This document shows positions 1-7,590 of a stretch of DNA of 36,105 nucleotides, piece by piece. The translations under genes were made by a program, and so were the position numbers. The notes beneath the pieces were generated by a model that saw only the letters and a program-made list of their open reading frames with translations, did not search any database and had not been told where the DNA came from. The stretch comes from Methylorubrum salsuginis (GTDB lineage Bacteria; Pseudomonadota; Alphaproteobacteria; Rhizobiales; Beijerinckiaceae). How positions within the stretch are numbered: position 1 is the stretch's first letter; each line of letters starts with the position of its first letter. The DNA is taken from the NCBI RefSeq assembly GCF_900114375.1, contig NZ_FOSV01000033.1, positions 1 through 36,105 on the forward strand. Reading direction: 5' to 3'.

Positions 1-262
1 GCTGAGCGGCCGACAGGCGCGACACCCGTCCCGGGTAGGCCAAGCTCTCGACGCCGGCCCGGCCGCGCTCAGAGTAGAGGGTGCGGTGTTCCGCCACCGA
101 GCTCTCGTCGAGATACAGCGCCGCGGCGATCCGGGCCGGCGTCCAGCCGTCGTCGAGGAGCAGAAGCACGTTCAGGCGCCGATGCACGGCACTGTTGAGC
201 TGGCGCCGCATCAGCGCCAGGAAATGCCCGCGATCGTCAGGAGACAGAATCAGCCCTGCCAT
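1..262 (-). CDS. IS630-family transposase, N-terminal part (cut by window edge)
   Basis: The minus-strand frame starts at an ATG at 262-260 and stays open to base 1, giving about 87 residues. It begins MAGLILSPDDRGHFLALM and contains a helix-turn-helix (residues about 35-60, with DDGWTPARIAAALYLDESSV) followed by an Arg/Gly-rich linker. This is the usual DNA-binding front half of IS630/Tc1-mariner transposases, which bind the element ends and catalyse cut-and-paste transposition into TA. The DDE catalytic half lies outside the window. A terminal-repeat candidate lies just upstream at 306-331. The element at the other end of the window is of the same kind and orientation. Whether this copy is intact cannot be judged. 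Confidence 0.8.
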   Translation of the reverse strand, partial: MAGLILSPDDRGHFLALMRRQLNSAVHRRLNVLLLLDDGWTPARIAAALYLDESSVAEHRTLYSERGRAGVESLAYPGRVSRLSAAQ

Positions 263-305
263 TCCTGAAGGGATCACGCAAAACCCGCGCGCGAAAACCT
301 AAAAA

Positions 306-331
306 CGGATTCCTTCCGAAGTCGCGGTATA
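306..331. repeat. Terminal inverted repeat of the left IS630-type element
   Basis: The + strand reads CGGATTCCTTCCG, then a short variable stretch, then GGTATA. Nearly the same string (CGGATTCCATCCG ... GGTATA) is found, inverted, at 35786-35810 beside the 3' end of the other transposase. The shared outer end reads TATACC, consistent with insertion at a TA dinucleotide as known for IS630 elements. The repeat lies 44 bases upstream of the transposase ATG. Confidence 0.6.
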
Positions 332-559
332 CCAATCGGCGATGATTCCGACGCATCGTCGATCGCCCCCCGCGGCGGCGGGGTGGCGGGGCGGCGGGCG
401 TCCGCCGGACGCACGGAACCGGACCATCGGTCCGTTTCCCTGCCGCTTGGTATGACGTCTCGGATAAGCTTGACTGTATAACGGCTTAACGCCGGGACCC
501 GCGAACTTTTCGCGGCCTCGTCCGTTGGTCCGGTCTCATCCCCGGAGCCCGGACGACAC
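332..559. other. Intergenic stretch between IS end and small gene
   Basis: No convincing gene is seen here. Two short hairpins are visible: GCGTCC-gcc-GGACGC around 399-413 and CGGACC-atc-GGTCCG at 420-434, the latter followed by TTT. A slightly AT-richer patch at 450-490 could hold the promoter of the downstream 65-aa gene, but no clear -35/-10 pair was found. Confidence 0.4.
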
Positions 560-757
560 ATGGCCGCCCACGAGATTCTCGGCTATTTCGAGCACCGCAC
601 CGACGGGGCCTGGGTCTGCGTGAAGCCGTTCACGCTCAACACCCGCTCCAGCCGGGTCGATATCCGCCGGGGCATGCGCTTCGAATACGGGCGGCGCGTC
701 GGCGGCCTCGACCTCGCGGAGTATCTGGAGCAGCTCGGCTCGCAATTCGGCTCCTGA
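560..757 (+). CDS. Small protein of unknown function (65 aa)
   Basis: I do not recognise this protein. It is 65 residues, soluble in composition, without a signal peptide or membrane segment. It begins MAAHEILGYFEHRTDG and ends GSQFGS. The middle (DGAWVCVKPFTLNTRSSRVDI) alternates hydrophobic and polar residues like beta strands. The end (GLDLAEYLEQLGSQF) looks like one amphipathic helix. A GGAG lies about 11 bases before the ATG, a weak ribosome site. Codon use (third-position GC bias) resembles neighbouring genes, which is the main reason for calling it. It stands alone between the IS remnant and a TetR gene. Confidence 0.55.
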   Translation: MAAHEILGYFEHRTDGAWVCVKPFTLNTRSSRVDIRRGMRFEYGRRVGGLDLAEYLEQLGSQFGS

Positions 758-1027
758 TTCATTTCGCGGTCGGGCAACGCGCCGACGGGCGACGCGTCGG
801 CCGCACGATCCTCTCACGACCTGAATCGGCTCGTCCGAGAGCCGGTTGGGATCGTTCGGGCCGATGCCTCAGTGCGGCGGATCGGCCACGCCCCGCGGCT
901 TTCGCGCTCTCCGTGCTCATCACCGGGAACGGATCGTCGGCTACGCGATTTGCGATGTGGCCCGGCGCCCGACCGGCCGTTAAGCCGCTCTGACGCCACC
1001 ACGTGCGAGGCCCAGGACCCCACGATC
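758..1027. other. Intergenic stretch upstream of TetR gene
   Basis: No gene is called here. A hairpin with arms CGGCTC (827-832) and GAGCCG (839-844) may end transcription of the 65-aa gene, although no T-run follows. An in-frame extension of the TetR reading frame reaches back to 872 but is Arg/Pro/Ser-rich and looks untranslated. Confidence 0.4.
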
Positions 1028-1654
1028 ATGTCTCCCGCGACGGCCCGCCTCGTCCCGCCCTCCCCCGACGAGACCCCGACGACCCGCGAACGCATCGTGG
1101 AGGTGGCGGCCCGGTCCTTCCGGGAGATCGGCTACCAGAAGACCACGGTCGCCGACATCGCCCGGACGCTGAAGATGAGCCCGGCCAACGTCTACCGCTT
1201 CTTCGATTCGAAGAAGGCCATCAACGAGGCGGTGGTCGAGCGGGTGACGGGCGAGATCGAGGCTATGATCGCGGCCATCGCCACCGCTCCGAATCTCGAC
1301 GCCCCCGAGCGCCTCACCCGCATCGTCACGGCCCTCCACACCGATTGCCGCCGCCGCTGGGAGGCGCATCCGCGCGTCCACGAGATGGTCGAGGCGGCCA
1401 TGAGCGAGAGCTGGTCGGTCTGCCAGGCCCATGTCGATCGCATCGAGGCGGTGTTCGCGCGGGTGATCGAGGACGGCGTGCGCGAGGGCCAATTCACACC
1501 GTCCGACCCGAGGGCCGCCGCCGCCTGCCTTCACGCGGGCATCGTGCGCTACTGCCATCCGCTGCTGGTGAGCCGGCAACAGGACATGACCCTACCGCCG
1601 CTGCCGACGATGATCGCCTTCCTCCTCGGCGCCCTGCGGGCGGCCGAGCCGTAG
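1028..1654 (+). CDS. TetR/AcrR-family transcriptional regulator
   Basis: A 208-residue TetR-family repressor. Residues about 15-62 form the DNA-binding domain: TTRERIVEVAARSFREIGYQ, then the helix-turn-helix KTTVADIARTLKMSPANVYRFFDSK. The latter is a textbook match to the family's TxxxIAxxxGVSxGxxYxxF pattern. The C-terminal ligand/dimer half is helical (about residues 70-205) and resembles the AefR-like C-terminal class. The start at 1028 was preferred over an in-frame start at 872 because the extra N-terminus is low-complexity and unlike the family. The gene is convergent with the DUF1330 gene, with a 4-bp gap. The effector and targets are unknown. Confidence 0.85.
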   Translation: MSPATARLVPPSPDETPTTRERIVEVAARSFREIGYQKTTVADIARTLKMSPANVYRFFDSKKAINEAVVERVTGEIEAMIAAIATAPNLDAPERLTRIVTALHTDCRRRWEAHPRVHEMVEAAMSESWSVCQAHVDRIEAVFARVIEDGVREGQFTPSDPRAAAACLHAGIVRYCHPLLVSRQQDMTLPPLPTMIAFLLGALRAAEP

Positions 1655-1658
1655 GGCG

Positions 1659-2003
1659 TCACTCGGACGCCGCGCCCGGCGTCGGAGCCGGCTCGGAGAC
1701 CTGCGGCTGCGGGCCGTCATAGCCTTCGATCACCACGATGTCGGCCTCGGCGCCGCCCTTCTGCAGGGCGCGAGCGGATTGGTAGAGGTCCGAGTTCCAG
1801 CAGGCGAGCGCCGTCTCGTAACTCGGGAACTCGACGATCACGTTGCGGGCGCGGGCCGTGCCGGTCACCGCCTCGAAGGCGCCGCCGCGCACGAGGAAGC
1901 GCCCGCCGAAGCGGGCGAAGGCGGCGCCGTTGGCCGCGGCATAGGCCTTGTAGGCCTCAGCGTCCTGCACATCGACGCGGACGATCCAGTAGCCCTTTGC
2001 CAT
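1659..2003 (-). CDS. DUF1330-family protein
   Basis: A 114-residue protein beginning MAKGYWIVRVDVQD. It matches the DUF1330 family, small ferredoxin-like alpha/beta-barrel dimers. Family hallmarks seen are YWIVRVDVxDxExYKxYA near the start, an FGGRFLVRGG turn, and NVIVEFPSYETALACWNSDLYQ in the middle. The C-terminus ends in a Pro/Ala-rich tail (about residues 100-114) that is probably disordered. The biochemical role of the family is not established. Its start lies only 2 bases after the pyrF stop, so it is the last gene of a UDG-pyrF-DUF1330 operon. Confidence 0.85.
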   Translation of the reverse strand: MAKGYWIVRVDVQDAEAYKAYAAANGAAFARFGGRFLVRGGAFEAVTGTARARNVIVEFPSYETALACWNSDLYQSARALQKGGAEADIVVIEGYDGPQPQVSEPAPTPGAASE

Positions 2004-2005
2004 GC

Positions 2006-2704
2006 TCACGCTCCTTCCATCTCGGCGATGATCGTTCGTGCGACGGCCCGCGGGTCCTCGGCCCCGGTGATCGGGCGCCCGACCACGACATGGTCGATGC
2101 CGGCCGCCCGCGCCTGAGCCGGCGTCATCACCCGCTTCTGGTCCCCGAGGCCGGCATCGGCCGGGCGGATCCCCGGGGTGACGATCAGGCGGTCGGAGCC
2201 GACGACGCGGCGCACGGCTTGCGCTTCCAGGGCCGAGCACACGATGCCGTCGATGCCGATCTCGCGCGCCTGTTCGGCCCGCTGCGCCACCAGCTCGGTC
2301 ACCGGCAGGGCATAGCCGGCCTCGGCCGCGTCGGCATCGTCGTAGGAGGTCAGCACCGTGACCGCCAGGATCTTCAGGCCGTTCCCACGCCCCTTCACGG
2401 CGGCCCGCATGGTCTGGGGATAGGCATGCACCGTGAGGAAGGTCGCCCCGAGGTTGGAGGCCGAACGCACCCCCTCCTCGACGGTGTTGCCGATGTCGTG
2501 CAGCTTCAGATCGAGGAAGGTCTTCTTGTCCTGCCGCGCGAGGCGCTCGGCGAAGGCGAGGCCGCCCGCGTAGCCGAGCCGGTAACCGATCTTGTAGAAG
2601 GTCGCGGCGTCGCCCAGGCGTTCGACCAGCCGCTCAGCGGCGGCGACATCGGGCAGGTCGAGGGCGACGATCAGGCGGTCGCGGGGGTCGGCGATGTCCG
2701 GCAT
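2006..2704 (-). CDS. pyrF: Orotidine 5'-phosphate decarboxylase
   Basis: PyrF catalyses the last step of de novo UMP synthesis, decarboxylating OMP to UMP in the cytoplasm. The protein is 232 residues, normal for the bacterial type-1 family. It starts MPDIADPRDRLIVALDLPD. The catalytic signature is clear: FLDLKLHDIGNTVEEG (Lys/Asp tetrad, around residues 60-75). The phosphate-binding end reads IVTPGIRP ... GIDHVVVGRPIT. The ATG at 2704 overlaps the TGA of the upstream glycosylase gene by one base, suggesting translational coupling. Pairing of pyrF with a DUF1330 gene is a local operon feature, not a known functional link. Confidence 0.97.
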   Translation of the reverse strand: MPDIADPRDRLIVALDLPDVAAAERLVERLGDAATFYKIGYRLGYAGGLAFAERLARQDKKTFLDLKLHDIGNTVEEGVRSASNLGATFLTVHAYPQTMRAAVKGRGNGLKILAVTVLTSYDDADAAEAGYALPVTELVAQRAEQAREIGIDGIVCSALEAQAVRRVVGSDRLIVTPGIRPADAGLGDQKRVMTPAQARAAGIDHVVVGRPITGAEDPRAVARTIIAEMEGA

Positions 2705-3435
2705 CAGGCGCTCGAAGGAGAGGGACCGCGGGCAGCGATCCTCTCCCCGGGCGCGTCTGTCAACGCTGCCTCCACTTCGGCCCGCAGCACCGGCAGCAGT
2801 TCCGCCTCGAACCAGGGGTTCTTTCTGAGCCAGCCGTTGTTGCGCCAGGAGGGGTGCGGCAGCGGCAGGATGCGCGGCCGCGTCGAGGCCTCCAGGATGT
2901 CGCGCCAGCCTGCCACCGTCTCGGTGAGGCCGCCGGGTCTGGGTCCGAGATGCCACGCTTGCGCGTACTGGCCGATCACCAGGATCAGGTCGAGGCGGGG
3001 CAGGCCGGCGAGCAGTTCGGTGCGCCAGGCGGGGGCGCATTCCCGCCGCGGCGGGCGGTCGCCGCCCTTGGCGTCGAGGCCGGGGAAGCAGGCGCCCATC
3101 GGCAGGATCGCGACCTTGGCGGCGTCGTAGAACGCCGCTTCCGACAGGCCGAGCCACGCCCGCAGGCGGATACCGGACGGATCGTTGAACGGCACGCCGC
3201 TGCGATGCGCCCGGTTGCCCGGCGCCTGACTCGCGATCAGCAGGCGGGCGTCGGCGCTTCCCTGCACCACGGGCCGCGGCTCGTGCGGCAGGGGCGCGCC
3301 GAAGCGGGGCGCATCGCGGCAGATCCGACAGGCCCGCAGGGCGGCGGCGGTCTGCGCGAAGTTTTTTTGTAAGGCGGGCGCGGCGGGCATCGCCAGGGCA
3401 AATGGGGCGGGAGGCTCCAAGCCGCGATGCGTCAT
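2704..3435 (-). CDS. Uracil-DNA glycosylase superfamily protein with four spaced cysteines
   Basis: A 243-residue protein of the uracil-DNA glycosylase superfamily (family 4/5-like, COG1573 type), expected to excise uracil or related bases from DNA. The active-site loop is the variant ASQAPGNRAHRSGVPF (about residues 68-83), and the second loop is LPHPSWRNN near 213. Four Cys lie at 36, 39, 116 and 133, a C-x2-C ... C-x16-C spacing like that holding the [4Fe-4S] cluster in family 4 enzymes (inference). A start at residue 16 (MPAAPAL) is possible. The coding strand carries an A7 run at 3362-3368. It is the first gene of the operon with pyrF. Confidence 0.8.
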   Translation of the reverse strand: MTHRGLEPPAPFALAMPAAPALQKNFAQTAAALRACRICRDAPRFGAPLPHEPRPVVQGSADARLLIASQAPGNRAHRSGVPFNDPSGIRLRAWLGLSEAAFYDAAKVAILPMGACFPGLDAKGGDRPPRRECAPAWRTELLAGLPRLDLILVIGQYAQAWHLGPRPGGLTETVAGWRDILEASTRPRILPLPHPSWRNNGWLRKNPWFEAELLPVLRAEVEAALTDAPGERIAARGPSPSSA

Positions 3436-3453
3436 CCGCGCCCGCTCTCATTC

Positions 3454-3557
3454 TTAAAGCATCGTCCCGAAAGGTGGTTTCCGGCTTTCGGAAAAAGATG
3501 ATGCGTTTCAAGGATCTAGAGCATCGTCCTGGATCCGATATCCAGGACGATGCTCTA
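3454..3557. repeat. Mosaic intergenic palindromic element, also likely terminator
   Basis: The 10-mer AGCATCGTCC occurs at 3458-3467 and 3520-3529, and inverted at 3545-3554. The first module folds as GCATC.../...GATGC around a CCGAAAG (3467-3473)/CTTTCGG (3485-3491) stem. The second is a perfect 18-bp inverted repeat (3517-3534 with 3540-3557) around the 5-base loop CCGAT. The layout resembles rhizobial intergenic mosaic elements (from memory, not searched). The right arm contains the TAG stop of the RTX gene, and the hairpin is positioned to end its transcription. Confidence 0.75.
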
Positions 3558-5651
3558 AGCGATCAGGATGTCCTTGTAGTCGAGATGCGCCTTGTCGTGG
3601 TTGTCCACCACGGCGAAGCGGACGGCCGTGAACGCCGTGCCGCTGCCGTCCGCGTCGTAGGACAGGTCGCCGGTCTTGTGGTCGTAGAGGATGCGGTCGT
3701 CCGCATCGACCTTGGCCCCGGCCACGCCCAGATCCTTGAACGCGGCCTCGGCGAGGTGGCCCGCCCCGAGCGCCGTGAAGATGCCCTTGGCGAGCCGAAC
3801 CGCGTCGACCCCGTGCGCGAAGTCGGTGATGTGATCGACGTTGTTCGCGCCTAAGGTCGTGTCGAAGACGAAGGTATCCCGGCCCGCGCCGCCGGTCAGC
3901 AGGTCGTTGCCGAGCCCGCCGTCGAGCGTGTTGTTGCCCGCATTGCCGATGATCGTGTTGTCGAACTCATTGCCCACCAGCGTGTAACCGGCCTTGCCGG
4001 TCGACGCGGCGAGTTTCAGTGTCTCGATCTCCTGGCCCGCCTGGAGCGTGTAGCTCGTGGAGGACAGAACCGTGTCTTTGCCGCCACCCCGGCTCTCGAA
4101 GACGCGGTCGCCGAGATTGTCGACGATGTAGGTGTCGTTCCCGTTATAGCCGACGAGCGCGTCGGCCCCGCCCTTGCCGTCGAGCACGTTCGCGCCGAAC
4201 GTGCCCTGAAGCACCTGACCGAATTCGTTGCCGGTGAGGTTGATCGCGGCAGGGCTGAACCGGGTATGGGCGACGAGGTACTCGATGGCCTGGCCCGCCT
4301 GCAGCGCGTAGCTCACCTTGGCCACGACCGTGTCGATGCCTTGGCCGGGTCCCTCGAAGACGACGTCGTATCGGGAATCGACGAGATAGGCGTCGTTGCC
4401 CTGGCCGCCCGAGAGCCGGTCCGCACCCTTCCCGCCGTCGATGCTGTCGTCGTAGGCCGATCCGACGATCGTATCGTTGGCGGCCGAACCGAAGATCGCG
4501 GCGCCCGAGGTCAGGGAGCGGGCATCGACGTTGACGCTGCTGCCATCGACGATCTTCGACTGAAAGTCGATGAAGCCCCCCTCTCCCCGCAGACCGATCG
4601 AGATTTGGGATGGCGACGAATTGGCATAAGCAATTCGGGAGAAGGAATTGAACTGGTCGATATTTCCCGAAGTCCCGATCGTTTTCAGCAACTCCACATT
4701 GGAAAACGTATATTGCAGCAGGTCGACATTGCTCTCGACCGTGTCGGTGCCCGCACCGCCGTCGATACGCCCGCGTCCGAAACTGCTGAGATCCAGGACG
4801 AAGATATCGTCGCCGGCATTGCCGCTCAGCCGGTCGGTCCCTTCGCTCGCTGTGAAGATATCGTTTCCTCGACCGCCGTCGATCACATCGTTGTATTGCG
4901 AGCCGACGAAATAGTCATCGTTGTTCGAGCCGCTGACGGTGACGCCGGAGGTCGTTGACTCCGCGTGCACGGCGACCGAGTATCCGTCCGTCACCGATTT
5001 TCTAAAATCGAGCTTTCCACCGGCACCATCGATGAAGATGTTGATCTTGCTCGTTGGATCGGAACTGTCGATGATCTTCTCGAACGATTGATACTGCGCC
5101 ACCGTACCGCGGTGACCGTACCCGTCCAAAATCTCAACGTTCGCTATTACCGTATTGGTGAGACCGCCAAGCTGCAGGGTATCGACGCCGTCGCCCCCGT
5201 CGATCACCGCGCCTTCATAGGAGTATCCGCCCATCTTGAACGTGTCGTCGCCCTTGCCGCCCGAAAGCCGGTCGGCGCCGCCGCTCTCGAAGAACGGATT
5301 GTCGGTGACGATGACGTCGTTGCCGTCGCCGCCGTCGATCGTGTCGGTGGCCGAGGAGCGCGCCTCGATCACGTTGTCGCCAGCGTTGCCCTGGATCACG
5401 CTGCCCTTCTCGGAACCGTACGCGGTGATCGGCGCATCGCCCGACAGGGTGAGGTGCGTCGCGCTGTCCTGAAGGGTGAGCGTGATCTGTCGAGCCGCCT
5501 TGTCGGCGCCGACCGTCAGGTTATCGGTCTTGATCGTCACGGATTCCTGCGCCGAATACGTGGCGTCGGCGACAATGGTGTCGCCGGGCTTTGCTGCGTC
5601 TGTTGCCTTCTGGATCGTTTCGTAATCTTGCGGCACGCGAAGGACGGCCAT
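3555..5651 (-). CDS. RTX-type calcium-binding repeat protein
   Basis: A 698-residue protein built around hemolysin-type Ca2+-binding nonapeptide repeats (GGxGxDxL). Clear runs are DTIDGGDGNDVI, DRLSGGKGDDTF, DVIDGGRGNDIF, DRLSGNAGDDIF, DSIDGGKGADRLSGGQGNDA, NVLDGKGGADALVGYNGND and NTLDGGLGNDLLTGGAGRD. The N-terminus (VPQDYETIQKATDAAKPGDTI) resembles the opening of pectate-lyase-type beta-helix domains. No cleavable signal is present. RTX proteins are usually exported by type I secretion through a C-terminal signal, but no ABC/MFP exporter genes are in the window. SD GGAGA stands 7 bases before the ATG. The TAG stop lies inside the palindromic element. Function (adhesin, matrix or surface layer) cannot be told. 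Confidence 0.85.
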   Translation of the reverse strand: MAVLRVPQDYETIQKATDAAKPGDTIVADATYSAQESVTIKTDNLTVGADKAARQITLTLQDSATHLTLSGDAPITAYGSEKGSVIQGNAGDNVIEARSSATDTIDGGDGNDVIVTDNPFFESGGADRLSGGKGDDTFKMGGYSYEGAVIDGGDGVDTLQLGGLTNTVIANVEILDGYGHRGTVAQYQSFEKIIDSSDPTSKINIFIDGAGGKLDFRKSVTDGYSVAVHAESTTSGVTVSGSNNDDYFVGSQYNDVIDGGRGNDIFTASEGTDRLSGNAGDDIFVLDLSSFGRGRIDGGAGTDTVESNVDLLQYTFSNVELLKTIGTSGNIDQFNSFSRIAYANSSPSQISIGLRGEGGFIDFQSKIVDGSSVNVDARSLTSGAAIFGSAANDTIVGSAYDDSIDGGKGADRLSGGQGNDAYLVDSRYDVVFEGPGQGIDTVVAKVSYALQAGQAIEYLVAHTRFSPAAINLTGNEFGQVLQGTFGANVLDGKGGADALVGYNGNDTYIVDNLGDRVFESRGGGKDTVLSSTSYTLQAGQEIETLKLAASTGKAGYTLVGNEFDNTIIGNAGNNTLDGGLGNDLLTGGAGRDTFVFDTTLGANNVDHITDFAHGVDAVRLAKGIFTALGAGHLAEAAFKDLGVAGAKVDADDRILYDHKTGDLSYDADGSGTAFTAVRFAVVDNHDKAHLDYKDILIA

Positions 5652-5717
5652 GGCGAATCTCCAAACGTTGTTTGTGTGCCGATTGCTTCGGCATCACTGG
5701 TCGCGCCGGCCATGCGG

Positions 5718-5742
5718 GCGCGGTTCGACAGTCGAACCGCGC
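5718..5742. promoter_or_regulatory. Perfect 11-bp inverted repeat upstream of RTX gene
   Basis: Arms GCGCGGTTCGA (5718-5728) and TCGAACCGCGC (5732-5742) surround a 3-base loop. The repeat lies between the 3' end of the AI-2E-family gene and the RTX start. A weak promoter candidate (TTGTAT ... TTAAAA on the minus strand, 5752-5781) sits just upstream of it, so it could be an operator or leader hairpin of the RTX gene. It could equally be a terminator for the upstream operon, though no T-run follows on the minus strand. Confidence 0.45.
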
Positions 5743-5833
5743 GCCGATTTTAAGCGCGGCCGTGCACGGTGATACAACGTGTGGCTTTTTCGGGGCTGAC
5801 GCGGCAACCGTGTCGGCGCGCCGTCGGGCGGCC

Positions 5834-6997
5834 TCAGTCGTCGCCGGGCGCGTCCTCAATGTAGAGTTCTTCGAGCAGAACCTTGATGACGGCGACCAGC
5901 GGCAGGGCGAGGGCCACGCCCCACAGGCCGAACAGCACGCCGAGCAGGAGCTGGCCGGCGAAGATCGTGGCCGCCGGCAGGTCGAGGGCGCGGCGCTGGA
6001 TGAAGGGGGTGAGGCCGTAGCTCTCCGCCGCCTGCACCGCGAGGTAGACGCCCGCGGCGCCGAGCGCGCCGTTGAGGCCCGAGGCGAGGCTGCTCAGGAT
6101 GATGATGGCCCCCGCGATCATCGGGCCGATGGTCGGCACGAAGGCCAAGAGCCCCGCCTGGAGCCCGAGGATCAGCGCCCCACCGATCCCGAGGAAGGAC
6201 AGGCCGACCCAAGTGAGAAAAAAAATCGCCGCCATGGTGAGGAGCTGGCCGAACAGCCAGTGCCGTAGGGTCTCGCCCGATCCGTCGAGGACGCGGGCAC
6301 CCTTGTCGCGGTGGCGTGCCGGCACGAGGCGCAAGGCGCCGTTGCGGTAGCTCGTCGGATCGGCCGCGATGGCGATGCCCAGGAAGGCGATGACGAGGAC
6401 GTTGCCGAGCGCGTTGAAAAGCCCGAACACCACGGTCGCGGCCGGCCCGAGCACGCTGCCGGCATCCGACAGGAGCGAGCCGGGGCTCTTCAAGGCGCCC
6501 GAGGCGAGGCCGGCGAGCCCGCCCTGCTTCTGGCCCTTGGTCGGCTCCCCGTCGTCGTCCTTCGCCTCCGCCGGCTTCGGGGCGGATGCCTCCGGTCCCT
6601 GCGAAAAGTCGAGTTCGATGCCGTGATCCTTGAGCCAGGTCCGCACCGTCTCGGATTGCTGGCGTACCGTGGTGCCGAGGTCGCGCGCCTGGGTCGCCAC
6701 CGTGGCACCGCCGAAGGCGACGAGCGCCAGAGACAGCCCGGCGAGCGCCAAGGTCGCGATCGCGAGCCGCAGGGCGCGGGGCAGCGGCAGCACGTATCCG
6801 AGGCCGCGGGTCAGCCCGTCGAGGAAGACGGCGAACAGGATGCCGGAAAAGATCAGCAGCAGCGTCGCCGAGGCGGTCCAGGCGAGCCAGAGCGCGGCGG
6901 CGAAGCTGACCACGGCGATGCCGGCGGCGGTCAGCCGCCGCGGCCCGATGGAGGAGGTTGCGCTCATCGGGCTGTTTTCGCTTTCGATGGGGGGCAT
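5834..6997 (-). CDS. AI-2E (PerM/TqsA-like) family membrane protein
   Basis: A 387-residue polytopic inner-membrane protein of the AI-2E transporter superfamily (PF01594 type). An N-terminal pair of membrane helices (about residues 20-60) is followed by a third (about 75-100). A charged, Pro/Lys/Asp-rich periplasmic or cytosolic loop (about 110-185) follows. The conserved C-terminal block has five or so helices, including FLGIGGALILGLQAGLLAFVPTIGP. The actual substrate is unknown; family members have been linked to autoinducer export, Na+/H+ exchange and other roles. Its ATG overlaps the moaE stop by one base; a second ATG at 6967 (MSATSS) is a credible alternative. The coding sequence contains a T8 run (6218-6225). 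Confidence 0.85.
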   Translation of the reverse strand: MPPIESENSPMSATSSIGPRRLTAAGIAVVSFAAALWLAWTASATLLLIFSGILFAVFLDGLTRGLGYVLPLPRALRLAIATLALAGLSLALVAFGGATVATQARDLGTTVRQQSETVRTWLKDHGIELDFSQGPEASAPKPAEAKDDDGEPTKGQKQGGLAGLASGALKSPGSLLSDAGSVLGPAATVVFGLFNALGNVLVIAFLGIAIAADPTSYRNGALRLVPARHRDKGARVLDGSGETLRHWLFGQLLTMAAIFFLTWVGLSFLGIGGALILGLQAGLLAFVPTIGPMIAGAIIILSSLASGLNGALGAAGVYLAVQAAESYGLTPFIQRRALDLPAATIFAGQLLLGVLFGLWGVALALPLVAVIKVLLEELYIEDAPGDD

Positions 6998-7452
6998 CAG
7001 GCCCAGGCTTCGGCCGCGGCCTCGTCGGCCTGGGTCGCCTCGACCCAGCCGCCGGTCGTGCCGTCGGCGAGGTGCTCGCGCTTCCAGAACGGGGCGCGGG
7101 TCTTGAGGTAGTCCATCAGGAAGTCGGCCGCCGCGAAGGCCGCCTTGCGGTGGGGCGAGGCGGTGATCACCAGCACGATGCCCTCGCCCGGCCGCACGAG
7201 GCCGTGGCGGTGGATCACCCGCACGGCCTGGACCGGCCAGCGCTCGCGCGCCGCCTCGACCACGCGGCCGATCTCGGCTTCGGCCATGCCGGGGTAGTGT
7301 TCGAGTTCCAGGGCGGCGAGCCGCCCGCCCTCGTCGCGGCAGAGGCCGGAAAAGGTCACGACGGCGCCGGCACGTCCCATCAGCGCCGCCTCCACCGAGG
7401 AAATCTCGGCGGCGGTGTCGAAGGGCTCGGATTGGATGCTGACCGGATTCAT
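6997..7452 (-). CDS. moaE: Molybdopterin synthase catalytic subunit MoaE
   Basis: MoaE forms the heterotetramer with MoaD that inserts two sulfurs into precursor Z (cPMP) to make molybdopterin, in molybdenum-cofactor synthesis. The protein has 151 residues, the usual size. Recognisable blocks are GAVVTFSGLCRD (about residue 29), LELEHYPGMAEAEI, VIHRHGLVRPGEGIVLV and the active-site stretch LKTRAPFWKREH (about 113-124) with the two conserved Lys. MoaD is not encoded in this window. Its product is probably translated first in a two-gene operon with the AI-2E-family gene, and it is divergent from the beta-helix gene at 7591. Confidence 0.95.
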   Translation of the reverse strand: MNPVSIQSEPFDTAAEISSVEAALMGRAGAVVTFSGLCRDEGGRLAALELEHYPGMAEAEIGRVVEAARERWPVQAVRVIHRHGLVRPGEGIVLVITASPHRKAAFAAADFLMDYLKTRAPFWKREHLADGTTGGWVEATQADEAAAEAWA

Positions 7453-7590
7453 GTCTCTTCGAAAACCGCCCTCGGTCGCGCCGGGTCCGGCGCGACGGGT
7501 CTCGACTTACCCCATCGGCCCGTGCGCCTATATGGCTCACTCGAGCCCGCGCGCCATGGTGCGCCGGCCCCGCCAGAAAACGAGCCGCCC

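Noticed and set aside
6958..7590. N-terminal extension of the beta-helix protein frame back to 6958
   Set aside because: It would lie antisense over moaE and has no domain; the GTG at 7591 begins the conserved fold.
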